The notes under the pieces were generated by a model. The model saw nothing but the letters and a program-made list of their open reading frames with translations. It made no database searches and was not told the DNA's origin. This document shows, piece after piece, positions 1 to 8,354 of a stretch of 64,000 bases of DNA (the first letter of the stretch is position 1; each line of letters begins with the position of its first letter). The position numbers were made by a program, and so were the translations under genes. Origin of the DNA: an uncultured Sulfitobacter sp. (GTDB taxonomy: Bacteria; Pseudomonadota; Alphaproteobacteria; Rhodobacterales; Rhodobacteraceae); contig NZ_CANMQS010000002.1 of assembly GCF_947500075.1 (NCBI RefSeq), forward strand, positions 310,001 to 374,000, written 5' to 3'.

Positions 1-2020
1 GGCTGAGCAAAGCCAGAATGCCGCCCGCAAGGCTGCGCTTGCCGGATTGCGCGGCATCGGGGCGGTAGGCTTCGGTCACGCGGTTCTCTGCATAAAGATC
101 GGCCAGATCATCGCCGAAATGCACCGCTTGCGCGGCGCGCATCGCATCCGTCGCGGCATAGAGAGCGGCCGGATCCGGGGTCTGGCCTGCGTTGTGCAGG
201 GTGGAGGCCAGATCAGACTGGCTGGGCAGGCCCATCATCAGCGCGCGGTAGGCCGGATCAAGCGTGCGGTCGGTCAACACGGCGCGCAGCCCGTCCAGAT
301 ACCCACGATCAGGTGCCGCGCCTTCATTGATCATCGCCAGAAGGGCGCCACGGGCAAGGTTCCGGCCTGCCTCCCACCGGTTGAAGGGATCGGTGTCATG
401 GGCCAGCAAATGGGCACGTTCCCCATCGCTTTGATCATGGCTCAGCACCACAGGTGCTGAAAACCCGCGCAAGACGGACGCCGTGGGTCGCGCGCCAAGC
501 CCCTCATAAACAACGCTCTGTCGGGCTTGCGTCATTTCCAGCATTTCCGATGCACGCACTTCGTCGCCAATGGGGCCGATCAGCCCGATTTCTATCGGGA
601 TGACCTGTGGCTGCGGGTCGGGCGTGGCGGTGGAGGGGGGCGTGTGCTGCTCGAACGTCAGGGTCAACGTGCCGTCTTCCCAATGCTCGCTCACCTTCAC
701 ATGGGGCGTGCCGGCCTGTCCGTACCAGCGTTTGAACTGGCTCAGATCGCGGCCCGTGGTTTCCTCAAACACCGCCAGCCAGTCCTCAATCGTGCAGGCC
801 TGCCCGTCATGGCGGTCGAAATACAGATCTAGTGCGCGACCGTAAGCCTCATCGCCCACCAGCCGCTTGAGCATGCCAATGACCTCAGCGCCCTTTTCGT
901 AGACAGTGGCGGTGTAGAAGTTGTTGATCTCCTGAAAGCTCTCGGGCCGCACCGGATGCGCGAGCGGCCCCTGATCCTCCGGAAACTGTCGCCCGCGCAG
1001 ATCAATCACGTCCGAGATGCGTTTCACGGCGGCAGAACGCATATCCGAAGTGAACTGGCTGTCGCGGAACACCGTCAGCCCCTCTTTCAGACAGAGCTGA
1101 AACCAGTCCCGGCAGGTGATCCGGTTGCCGGTCCAGTTGTGGAAATACTCATGGGCGATAATCGCCTCGATCCGTTCAAAGTTCATATCTGTCGAGGTTT
1201 CGGGCGAGGCCAGCACAGCGGAGGAGTTGAAGACGTTCAGCCCCTTGTTCTCCATCGCGCCCATGTTGAAGTCATCAACCGCGACGATGTTGAACAGGTC
1301 CAGATCGTATTCGCGGCCATAGACATCCTCATCCCACTTCATTGAATCCTTGAGCGCCTGCATCCCAAAGGCGCATTTGCCCTCGTCGCCGGGGCGCACG
1401 TATAGGTTCAGCGCCACGTCGCGGCCATTCATCGTGGTGAATTGATCAGAATGCGCCACCAGATCGCCCGCAACCAGCGCAAAAAGATACGCAGGCTTGG
1501 GCCAGGGGTCATGCCACTCAGCCGTATGCTCCCCAATGTTGACCGGGTTGCCGTTGGACAACAGAACGGGATGCGGGCCGTCGATGGTGACGGTAAAGAC
1601 GCTCATCACATCCGGGCGGTCGGGATAGTAGGTGATCTTGCGGAACCCCTCGGCCTCGCATTGGGTGCAATACATGCCGTTCGACATATAGAGCCCCTCA
1701 AGGGCGGTATTGCCTTTGGGATCAATCTCCACCTCTGCTTCCCAGACAAAGGGGGCGTCGGGCACGGCGCAGGTCAGGCCCTGATCGGTGACCTCGGGCG
1801 TGACGGTCTCCCCGTCGATGCTGGCCCAGATCAGATTGAGCTGCTCCCCATGCAGGAAAAAGGTCTGGTCGGTCGCGTTCGGGTTGGGGCGAAAGGCAAT
1901 GCGGGAGCGGACCCGCGTCTGATGCGGATCCAGCGTGAAGTGCAGCGCCACGGCGTCCACCTCAAAGCCGAAGGGGGTGTAATCTGCCAGATAGATCGTG
2001 GTGGGGGCCGCGTCGCGCAT
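1..2020 (-). CDS. pepN: Aminopeptidase N (M1 family zinc metallopeptidase), partial
   Basis: Cytoplasmic zinc aminopeptidase that removes N-terminal residues from peptides. Reading leftward from the ATG at 2018-2020, 673 codons are open to the window edge. The exopeptidase motif GAMEN is near residue 255 and the zinc motif HEYFH at about 290-294, followed by a downstream glutamate-bearing segment, in the order usual for M1 enzymes. The early part resembles the N-terminal beta domain of the PepN type (D-Y-T-P-F near residue 14). Bacterial PepN is usually about 850-880 residues, so roughly 200 C-terminal residues lie outside the window. An AGGTG ribosome site precedes the ATG. The gene is divergent from the small genes to its right. 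The family call is secure; no regulation is visible. Confidence 0.95.
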   Translation of the reverse strand, partial: MRDAAPTTIYLADYTPFGFEVDAVALHFTLDPHQTRVRSRIAFRPNPNATDQTFFLHGEQLNLIWASIDGETVTPEVTDQGLTCAVPDAPFVWEAEVEIDPKGNTALEGLYMSNGMYCTQCEAEGFRKITYYPDRPDVMSVFTVTIDGPHPVLLSNGNPVNIGEHTAEWHDPWPKPAYLFALVAGDLVAHSDQFTTMNGRDVALNLYVRPGDEGKCAFGMQALKDSMKWDEDVYGREYDLDLFNIVAVDDFNMGAMENKGLNVFNSSAVLASPETSTDMNFERIEAIIAHEYFHNWTGNRITCRDWFQLCLKEGLTVFRDSQFTSDMRSAAVKRISDVIDLRGRQFPEDQGPLAHPVRPESFQEINNFYTATVYEKGAEVIGMLKRLVGDEAYGRALDLYFDRHDGQACTIEDWLAVFEETTGRDLSQFKRWYGQAGTPHVKVSEHWEDGTLTLTFEQHTPPSTATPDPQPQVIPIEIGLIGPIGDEVRASEMLEMTQARQSVVYEGLGARPTASVLRGFSAPVVLSHDQSDGERAHLLAHDTDPFNRWEAGRNLARGALLAMINEGAAPDRGYLDGLRAVLTDRTLDPAYRALMMGLPSQSDLASTLHNAGQTPDPAALYAATDAMRAAQAVHFGDDLADLYAENRVTEAYRPDAAQSGKRSLAGGILALLS

Positions 2021-2248
2021 ATCTGCACCTCAATGTGGAACCATTTCGTTTCCCGCACGTTAGGTTGGTAACGCAGACCCTGCAACGGGGTCTGAACGCC
2101 GGCGTGTGGGACATATGTGCACGCCACCACCGATCTGACATCCGGGCGTGCCCGGCACCAACGCCACTGATTGACCAACAATCGGGGCGTATCACCTGCG
2201 GCCTCCGTCCCCCCGGCGGAGGTCGTTTCCGTCTCCAAGGGATGTGCC

Positions 2249-2398
2249 ATGCCGAAGATGCGCAAGAAGGCCGATTTGCCCACCAAGACCTGTGCCGCTT
2301 GCGGGCTGCCGTTCAGCTGGCGGCGCAAATGGGCCAAGGTCTGGGATGAGGTGCGCTATTGTTCTGATCGGTGCAGAAAGACGCGCGCGAAGCCTTGA
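2249..2398 (+). CDS. DUF2256 mini-protein, treble-clef-like zinc-binding
   Basis: A 49-residue protein rich in lysine and arginine. It has a C-x2-C pair (residues 15 and 18) and a C-x3-C pair in YCSDRC near the C-terminus, separated by a basic W-R-R-K-W stretch. This is the signature of the DUF2256 family, which is small, conserved and without an assigned function. The four cysteines suggest a bound zinc. I chose the ATG at 2249 because AAGGGA sits just upstream and the conserved core starts there; the open frame extends further upstream without family similarity. It lies between divergent pepN and the GlcG-like gene. Confidence 0.8.
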   Translation: MPKMRKKADLPTKTCAACGLPFSWRRKWAKVWDEVRYCSDRCRKTRAKP

Positions 2399-2466
2399 GG
2401 GGCGACAGATTTGGTGTCACCACAACGGCGCAACCTCTCCATTTCATCAGATCGAAGGATCAGCCC

Positions 2467-2892
2467 ATGGCCATCTCACTCCGCAAAGCCCGCACCATCA
2501 TCCGCAAGACCTTTGAGAAGGGCCGGGAGATGGACCTCAAACCCCTGTCGGTGATTGTACTGGACGCAGGCGGCCATGTGCAGGCTTTTGAGCGTGAGGA
2601 TGGCGCGGCACCGGGACGGTTTGCGATTGCCCATGGCAAGGCGCATGGCGCGGTCATGCTGGGCATGGCAGGCACCGCGCAGATGAAACGGGCCGAGGAT
2701 CAGGCCTATTTCATGGCGGCGGTGAATGGCGTCTATGGCGGGGCCGTGGTGCCGGTGCCGGGCGGCGTTCTGGTGCGCGATCGCAAGGGGGCCGTTGTCG
2801 GGGCTGTGGGCGTCACGGGCGACACATCGGACAATGACGCGGCAGTTGCCCTTTTTGGCATCGAAACCGCCGGGCTCAGCGGCGAAATCTGA
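2467..2892 (+). CDS. GlcG/HbpS-like (DUF336) heme-degrading-type protein
   Basis: A 141-residue single-domain protein of the GlcG/HbpS (DUF336) family. Typical features are the early A-R-x-I-I-x-K segment, the strand VIVLDAGGHVQAFEREDGA (residues about 27-45), and the glycine-rich VPVPGGVLVRD...GAVGVTGD region around 96-121. Members of this family bind heme or small ligands, or occur in glycolate and other catabolic operons; the substrate cannot be told here. The ATG at 2467 was chosen because GAAGGA precedes it, whereas the longer frame overlaps the DUF2256 gene. Length matches the family (about 140 residues). No signal peptide is seen, so it is presumably cytoplasmic. Confidence 0.85.
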   Translation: MAISLRKARTIIRKTFEKGREMDLKPLSVIVLDAGGHVQAFEREDGAAPGRFAIAHGKAHGAVMLGMAGTAQMKRAEDQAYFMAAVNGVYGGAVVPVPGGVLVRDRKGAVVGAVGVTGDTSDNDAAVALFGIETAGLSGEI

Positions 2893-2983
2893 GCAGGACA
2901 GGCCGCCCGCGTGTCCCTATGGTTGAGACGGCGGCCCGTTTTCCCTATATCTCCTGAGGAGTTTCAAGTTTAAAGGGTGATCC

Positions 2984-3760
2984 ATGGCCAGACCTGTTGT
3001 TGGCATTATCGGTAATCATTATCTGCTGAACGATCAGTATCCCACCCACGCCGGTGGCACGATGAATTCAGAGGCCATTGCAAAGGTCTCTGACTGCGTG
3101 CCGCTGATTGTGCCGAGTGACCCCGCATACGTTACCGTCGAGGAACTGCTTGAGACCTGCGACGGCTTTTTGCTGACCGGCGGGCGGCCCAACGTCCACC
3201 CCGAGGAATACGGAGAGCCGGAGACCGAGGCGCATGGCGATTTCGACCGCGCCCGCGATGCGATTGCCTTGCCGCTGGTGCGCGCCTGCGTGGAGCGGGG
3301 CCAGCCGTTTCTGGGCATCTGCCGCGGCTTTCAGGAAGTGAACGTCGCCATGGGCGGCACGCTTTATCCCGAGATTCGCGATCTGCCGGGGCGGATGAAC
3401 CACCGGATGCCGCCTGATGGATCGCTCGATGAGAAATTCGAGCTGCGTCATGACGTGACCTTCAGCGATGGGGGCGTGTTTCACGAATTGATGGGCGCGT
3501 CATCGGTGCGGACCAACACGCTGCACGGCCAGGGGATCAAGACAGCAGGCCCGCGGATTGTGGTCGATGGCCATGCAGATGACGGCACACCGGAAGCCAT
3601 CTATGTGGAAGGCGCACCGGGTTTCACCTTGTCCGTGCAGTGGCATCCGGAGTGGAACGCCGCAGGTGATCCGGTGTCACGCCCGTTGTTCTGTGCCTTT
3701 GGGGACGCGGCGCGGGATTGGAAAGAACGGGGTGCTGCCCCGGCATTGAAGGCTGTCTGA
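2984..3760 (+). CDS. Gamma-glutamyl-gamma-aminobutyrate hydrolase-like (peptidase C26)
   Basis: A class I glutamine amidotransferase-like hydrolase of the PuuD/peptidase C26 family, 258 residues. The nucleophile Cys is in GICRG (Cys113) and the His/Glu pair in QWHPEW (His221, Glu223). The LLTGGRPNVHPEEY segment at about 63-76 is typical of the family. Known members cleave the gamma-glutamyl bond of gamma-glutamyl-GABA in putrescine catabolism, or other gamma-glutamyl amines. No other putrescine-pathway genes are adjacent, so the exact substrate is open. There is no clear operon partner: a 91-bp gap precedes it and a convergent RAYT gene follows after 15 bp. Confidence 0.88.
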   Translation: MARPVVGIIGNHYLLNDQYPTHAGGTMNSEAIAKVSDCVPLIVPSDPAYVTVEELLETCDGFLLTGGRPNVHPEEYGEPETEAHGDFDRARDAIALPLVRACVERGQPFLGICRGFQEVNVAMGGTLYPEIRDLPGRMNHRMPPDGSLDEKFELRHDVTFSDGGVFHELMGASSVRTNTLHGQGIKTAGPRIVVDGHADDGTPEAIYVEGAPGFTLSVQWHPEWNAAGDPVSRPLFCAFGDAARDWKERGAAPALKAV

Positions 3761-3775
3761 GCCGGACATCCCTTT

Positions 3776-4315
3776 CTAAGTCAACACGACTGCCTTCGCG
3801 GGCAGGGCGCTGTGATCAGTGGCACGGGCTTGCTGCGTCACGTCCCGCGTCACATCCCCATCGACCCGCAAATCCCGATGCAGGGAACTGTGCAGCCAGT
3901 CCTGCGGTCTGGCGCAAAGACCCGCTTCGACAGGCGCATGATAGATCAATGTCCGATGCCGCGCGCGCTCCAGGGCGGTTGTCAGCGGGCAGATCCAGCT
4001 GTCACGATGCCACACGCTGGCCGCCCCGGACGCCGCCGCCGCCCGCCCGTCGGGGGCAACAAGCTGTACAAAGCGGCGTTTGAGGGTCTGCACGGGGGGC
4101 TTTGCATCCGTCGCCGCCTCGGGGGGCAGGGCGAGGATCATATGGGTCAGCGCAGGCATGACCGTGATCGCATCAATCGCAAAAGGCATCCGCTGCATCG
4201 CCCCCCGCATGGCATGCCGAAACGCATCAATCTGCCGGACCAACAGGTCCGACCGCCGATCCGCAAGGCGCAAAGTGACAAAGAACGTGGCAGGCGGGCA
4301 GGGGGCAAGTCTCAT
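3776..4315 (-). CDS. Degenerate REP-associated tyrosine transposase (RAYT, IS200-like Y1)
   Basis: The 179-residue product aligns by eye with RAYT proteins along its length: FFVTLRLADRRSDLLVRQID near the start, PFAIDAITVMP..THMILALPP in the middle, and RPQDWLHSSLHRDLRVDGDV at the end, matching the family's W-x-x-SS-F-H-R block. Catalytic residues look lost. The HUH motif (family P-D-H-x-H) reads P-A-L-T-H. The tyrosine segment (family D-Y-I-H-x-N-P-V-K-H-G) reads T-L-I-Y-H-A-P-V-E-A-G. The frame is intact, so this is either a repurposed DNA-binding protein or a decaying copy. RAYTs act on REP hairpins footed by GTAG, and such hairpins occur elsewhere in the window. A CtrA-type site lies 25 bp upstream of the start. 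Confidence 0.8.
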   Translation of the reverse strand: MRLAPCPPATFFVTLRLADRRSDLLVRQIDAFRHAMRGAMQRMPFAIDAITVMPALTHMILALPPEAATDAKPPVQTLKRRFVQLVAPDGRAAAASGAASVWHRDSWICPLTTALERARHRTLIYHAPVEAGLCARPQDWLHSSLHRDLRVDGDVTRDVTQQARATDHSALPAKAVVLT

Positions 4316-4339
4316 GCCCCGACGCTATACCGCCTATGG

Positions 4340-4354
4340 TTAATGACCGGTTAA
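4340..4354. promoter_or_regulatory. CtrA-type binding site, TTAA-N7-TTAA
   Basis: Two TTAA half-sites separated by exactly seven bases. Read on the minus strand it is TTAACC-GGTCA-TTAACCAT, which fits the alphaproteobacterial CtrA consensus. It lies between the SDR stop and the RAYT start, 25 bp upstream of the latter. Binding is inferred, not shown. Confidence 0.45.
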
Positions 4355-4361
4355 GGCTTGC

Positions 4362-5114
4362 TTACATCTGCCCGCCCGCGATCTCGATCGTCTGACCATT
4401 CACGCTTTGCGATCCGGGGCCAACCAGCCAGGCCACCGCAGCGGCAATCTCATCAGCCTCTACCAGCCGTTTGTGACGGTTCATGCCCACCATCACCTCA
4501 CGCGCCTTGTCGGTATCCATACCTGTGCGCTGGGCGATGCTTTCGGTGTTGCGGGTGATGATGGGGGTATCCACATAGCCCGGACAGATCGCGTTGAAGG
4601 TGAAGGGCTGGCCCATGTAATCCTCCGACAGGGAGCGGATCAGCCCGATCATGCCGTGTTTGGACGCAGAGTAACACGCAGCCCCCGGCAACCCGCGCAG
4701 CCCCGCGACCGAGGATATCGCAATGACGCGGCCCCAATCGGTCTGGCGCATGGAGCTCAGGCTCTCACGTATGGTCAAAAACGCGCCGTCCAGATTGGTC
4801 GCCATCATGTTGCGCCAGAATGCCATGTCGGTCTTGTGCAGCCCGCGCCCCTCCGCAATGCCGGCATTCGGAATGCAGATCTGCACCGGGCCGTTCTGCG
4901 CCACCGCCTGGGCAATCTTGGCCTGTACATCCGCCTCATCGCGCACATCCATCGCAAGCGGGGTGAGCGTATCACCCGCGACCTCTTCCAGCACCTCCTG
5001 CCTGCGGCCGGTGATGGTGACGCGCGCGCCTTTTGCGGCCAGATCGCGTGCGATGGCCAGACCGATCCCGGTACCGCCGCCCGTGATCAGCGCATGTTTG
5101 TCCTTCAGGTCCAT
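4362..5114 (-). CDS. SDR family oxidoreductase
   Basis: A 250-residue classical short-chain dehydrogenase/reductase, NAD(P)-dependent. It shows TGGGTGIG (residues 11-18) for the cofactor, N-A-G (83-85), the catalytic serine in ISS (about 134-135), and Y-S-A-S-K with Tyr148 and Lys152. The P-G-Y-V-D-T-P motif and the C-terminal G-Q-T-I-E-I-A-G-G segment are typical of the 3-oxoacyl reductase and 3-hydroxybutyrate dehydrogenase branches. The substrate is not deducible. I chose the ATG at 5112-5114 because a GAGGA site precedes it and the family N-terminus begins there; the open frame continues upstream without similarity. It is divergent from the beta-barrel gene and faces away from pntAB. Confidence 0.9.
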   Translation of the reverse strand: MDLKDKHALITGGGTGIGLAIARDLAAKGARVTITGRRQEVLEEVAGDTLTPLAMDVRDEADVQAKIAQAVAQNGPVQICIPNAGIAEGRGLHKTDMAFWRNMMATNLDGAFLTIRESLSSMRQTDWGRVIAISSVAGLRGLPGAACYSASKHGMIGLIRSLSEDYMGQPFTFNAICPGYVDTPIITRNTESIAQRTGMDTDKAREVMVGMNRHKRLVEADEIAAAVAWLVGPGSQSVNGQTIEIAGGQM

Positions 5115-5354
5115 GATATCCTCCCCTTTGGTCCAATGCTGATCCGGCAGAGCGCGCGGCGCAAGGGCGTTCGTGCCATGACGGTGCGTTACATCGCGGG
5201 TTGTCGGATGGGCGTCTGCGTGCCCAAAATACAACTTTTGATGTTATCTTTCAGAGAGATACCCCCGCTCCCTTGCCCGCCGCCCCTCCAAGGCGTCATT
5301 TGGTATCAACGGCCCGACCACAGAGGCCACAGGCAGATTTCTTGGAGCACAACA

Positions 5355-6068
5355 ATGATGAAACCCCATGTCCTGGCGCTTGTTGGCGCTGCACTTTGCG
5401 TCTCTCACACAGCCCATGCAGTTGAAGTCACAGGCGGCTCTGTCGGGCTGTCCTTTTCCGGCTTCACCGATGATCTGGATGTCAATCGCCTCGCGCTTGA
5501 GGGGTCGGTTGAATTTGGGTGGACCCGAAACTGGGCATCACAGCTTGATCTGACGTTCAACCAGTTCGGCTCCAGCGGCGCCGACACCCGCAGCTTGGGC
5601 GTGCATACGATCTATCACCTCAATGACGCGACTTCCTTCGGGCTGTTCTACACGATTGAGGATGGCGACGGCGATGATGTTGATATCGTCGGTCTGGAAG
5701 CCGGCCATGAACTGGGCAATTGGGACGTCGAAGGGTTCTTTGGCAAGGCCGACAGCGCGGGTGCGGGATCGGCCAACATTCTTGGCGTGATGGGCCGGAC
5801 CGAATTGAAAAACGGATATGGCTTCGCGGCAGAGTATCAAAGCGTTGATGTCGGTGGCATTGATGTAGAGCGTCTGTCCGTCAGCGTTGACCGCGACCTG
5901 AACGACAGCACCAACCTGTTTGTCGAAGTCGGCACAGCGCGGGTGCGCGTGGGCGGGGTGAGCGGTTCGGAACCCTTCATCGGTTTTGGCGGCACATATC
6001 GCTTTGGCGCGGACCGTGGCGCAACCTTCAACGCGCGCAACGTATCGCGGATACTGCCCGGCGGCTGA
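5355..6068 (+). CDS. Secreted outer-membrane beta-barrel-like protein
   Basis: A 237-residue protein with an N-terminal signal peptide (hydrophobic residues about 5-20, ending A-H-A). Alternating hydrophobic and polar strands with repeated G-x-x-x-G and aromatic ends follow, typical of a small outer-membrane barrel or Rhodobacteraceae porin-like protein. It contains an acidic D-G-D-G-D-D turn near residue 101, which might bind calcium. Start ATG 5355 has GGAG about ten bases upstream; the much longer open frame upstream is antisense to the SDR gene and is not used. No exact family was recognised, so function (passive transport or surface structure) is inferred from architecture only. Confidence 0.75.
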   Translation: MMKPHVLALVGAALCVSHTAHAVEVTGGSVGLSFSGFTDDLDVNRLALEGSVEFGWTRNWASQLDLTFNQFGSSGADTRSLGVHTIYHLNDATSFGLFYTIEDGDGDDVDIVGLEAGHELGNWDVEGFFGKADSAGAGSANILGVMGRTELKNGYGFAAEYQSVDVGGIDVERLSVSVDRDLNDSTNLFVEVGTARVRVGGVSGSEPFIGFGGTYRFGADRGATFNARNVSRILPGG

Positions 6069-6149
6069 GCCGGGCGTCGCTGAACGCGCCACAGGCTCTT
6101 GAAGGGCGCAGGCGATCCGGCCATCCTGCCCTCAAGGAGCGGCGCACTT

Positions 6150-6632
6150 ATGGCGAACTGGCTGGACAAAGGCGATATGACGAAGGCGCAGGCGCGCGAC
6201 ATCCCGCCTGTCTGGCTTCTGGGTTTCCTTGGTCTTGCATACCTGAGCGGTTGGCTGTTTCCCGGTCTGACCGCCCCCTTCGCGCTTGCCAAAGTGCTGG
6301 GCGCGGGGCTTGCGGGGGCGGGGGTTGCGCTGATGATCTGGGCCATCGCCGCGTTCCGCACCCACGCCACCAGCGTTGTCCCGCATCAGATGCCCCGGCA
6401 TATGATCACCACCGGCCCCTTCGCGATCAGCCGCAACCCGATCTATCTGGGGGATGCGATGATACTGGCCGGGGCTATCTCGTGGTGGGGGCACTGGCCC
6501 GCGCTGGCGCTGATTCCCGCCTTCGTTGCGGTGATCCAGCGACGCTTTATTGCGCTCGAAGAGGGTCGTTTGAAAGAAAGTTTCGGGCCCGAATTTGAAG
6601 AATATGCCCAAAAAACGCGCAGATGGGCCTAA
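6150..6632 (+). CDS. Isoprenylcysteine/phospholipid methyltransferase-like membrane protein
   Basis: A 160-residue integral membrane protein with about four hydrophobic segments. It carries the motif G-P-F-A-I-S-R-N-P-I-Y-L-G (residues about 91-103) and a C-terminal E-E-x-R-L-K-E-S-F-G-x-E-F-E-E-Y segment. These are hallmarks of the ICMT/PEMT methyltransferase superfamily, which uses S-adenosylmethionine at the membrane. Bacterial substrates are mostly unknown. ATG 6150 is preferred because AAGGAG lies eleven bases upstream; the open frame begins earlier at 6099 without family similarity. It stands alone between the barrel gene and pntA. Confidence 0.85.
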   Translation: MANWLDKGDMTKAQARDIPPVWLLGFLGLAYLSGWLFPGLTAPFALAKVLGAGLAGAGVALMIWAIAAFRTHATSVVPHQMPRHMITTGPFAISRNPIYLGDAMILAGAISWWGHWPALALIPAFVAVIQRRFIALEEGRLKESFGPEFEEYAQKTRRWA

Positions 6633-6760
6633 AACGTCATCTAATGCGCCATTTCAGACCGTTCCAGCGCTTGTAGACCTCGGCGCTGCGCGCTAGGTGC
6701 TGCACGTGCACACACTTGTGGCGCGCGCGCAAGCCGCGCTTTCAGACAGGGGAAAGCCTA

Positions 6761-8341
6761 GTGAAGATCGGAACACCAAAAGAACTCTACCCGAATGAGG
6801 CGCGCGTCGCGATGACGCCTGAATCAGCCACCGCGTTGCAAAAGCTCGGCCACACCTGTGTGATCGAAGCGGGCGCAGGCGCGGCTGCCGGGTTTGATGA
6901 TGCCAAGTATGAAGAGGCAGGCGTTGAGGTTGTCAAAACCGCCGCCGCCTTGTGGAAGGCCGCAGATGTGGTGGCCAAAGTGCGCGCACCCAACGACACG
7001 GAGATGAAGAAGCTGCGTGACGGTCAGACGCTGATCTCCTTCTTCAGCCCGGTCGCGAACGAAAAAGAGATGGGTCAGGCCGCCAAAAAGGGCGCGACCG
7101 TCGTGGCGATGGAGATGATCCCCCGGATCTCCCGCGCCCAAAAGATGGATGCGCTGTCCTCCATGGCCAACATCGCGGGCTACCGCGCGGTCATTGAAGC
7201 AGGCAACAACTTTGGCCGCTTCTTTACCGGTCAGATCACCGCGGCGGGCAAAGTCCCGCCAGCCAAGGTTCTGGTTGTGGGCGCGGGTGTTGCGGGTCTG
7301 GCGGCCATCGGCACCTCAACATCGCTGGGTGCGATCACCTATGCCTTCGACGTGCGGCCCGAAGTGGCCGAGCAGGTCGAATCCATGGGCGCCGAATTTG
7401 TCTATCTCGATTTCGAGGAAGAGCAGACCGATGGCGCGGCAACGGGCGGCTATGCCTCTGTTTCCTCACCTGAATTCCGGGAAGCACAGCTGGCCAAATT
7501 CCGCGAGCTGGCACCGGAGATCGACATCGTCATCACCACCGCACTGATCCCCAACCGCGAAGCGCCGGAGTTGTGGACCGAAGATATGGTTGCGGCGATG
7601 AAGCCCGGTTCCGTCATCGTGGACCTTGCGGCGGAGAAAGGCGGCAACTGCAAACTGACCGTCATGGATGAGAAGATCGTGACCGAGAATGGCGTGACCA
7701 TCATCGGCTACACCGATTTCCCCAGCCGGATGGGCGCGCAGGCGTCCAGCCTTTACGCCACCAACATTCGCCATCTGATGACCGACCTCACGCCGGAAAA
7801 AGACGGTGTGATCAACCACAACATGGAAGACGACGTGATCCGGGGGGCGACGATTGCCCACGCCAAGGAAGTCACCTTCCCGCCGCCACCGCCCAAGGTG
7901 GCCGCGATCGCCGCACAACCCAAGAAAGAAGCGCCCAAGGAACTGACCGCCGAAGAAAAAGCCGCGGCCGAGGTCGCAGCGTTCAAGGCGCAGACCAAAA
8001 ATCAGGTCACGCTTCTGGCTGTGGGCGCGGCACTGGTGCTGGGCATCGGCCTGATCCCCGGCATGCCAGCCAGCTTCATGCAGCACTTCATCGTGTTTGT
8101 GCTGTCGGTGTTCATCGGCTTCCAGGTGATCTGGAACGTGGCGCATTCACTGCATACGCCGTTGATGGCGGTGACGAACGCGATCTCCTCGATCATCATT
8201 CTGGGGGCGCTGATCCAGATCGGATCGTCGAGCGTGCTGATCACCATCCTGGGTGGGCTTGGTATTTTCATGGCTGCCGTGAACATCTTCGGTGGCTTCC
8301 TCGTGACACGGCGGATGCTCGCCATGTTCCAGAAATCTTAA
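6761..8341 (+). CDS. pntA: NAD(P) transhydrogenase subunit alpha (fused PntAA+PntAB)
   Basis: 526 residues starting at a GTG codon, with the family N-terminus K-I-G-T-P-K-E. Residues about 1-380 form the NAD(H)-binding domain I, with the Rossmann G-A-G-V-A-G-L-A-A motif near 176. A proline/alanine/lysine-rich linker follows (about 385-420). The last hundred residues contain four hydrophobic helices of domain II. PntAA and PntAB are separate in some alphaproteobacteria but fused here, as in E. coli PntA. With PntB it forms the proton-translocating transhydrogenase that makes NADPH from NADH using the proton gradient. The stop is 13 bp before pntB, so they are one operon. Confidence 0.96.
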   Translation: MKIGTPKELYPNEARVAMTPESATALQKLGHTCVIEAGAGAAAGFDDAKYEEAGVEVVKTAAALWKAADVVAKVRAPNDTEMKKLRDGQTLISFFSPVANEKEMGQAAKKGATVVAMEMIPRISRAQKMDALSSMANIAGYRAVIEAGNNFGRFFTGQITAAGKVPPAKVLVVGAGVAGLAAIGTSTSLGAITYAFDVRPEVAEQVESMGAEFVYLDFEEEQTDGAATGGYASVSSPEFREAQLAKFRELAPEIDIVITTALIPNREAPELWTEDMVAAMKPGSVIVDLAAEKGGNCKLTVMDEKIVTENGVTIIGYTDFPSRMGAQASSLYATNIRHLMTDLTPEKDGVINHNMEDDVIRGATIAHAKEVTFPPPPPKVAAIAAQPKKEAPKELTAEEKAAAEVAAFKAQTKNQVTLLAVGAALVLGIGLIPGMPASFMQHFIVFVLSVFIGFQVIWNVAHSLHTPLMAVTNAISSIIILGALIQIGSSSVLITILGGLGIFMAAVNIFGGFLVTRRMLAMFQKS

Positions 8342-8354
8342 AGGGGCAGGGGCA

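Noticed and set aside
4407..5354. N-terminal extension of the beta-barrel gene frame
   Set aside because: This upstream part is antisense to the SDR gene; the signal peptide begins at 5355.
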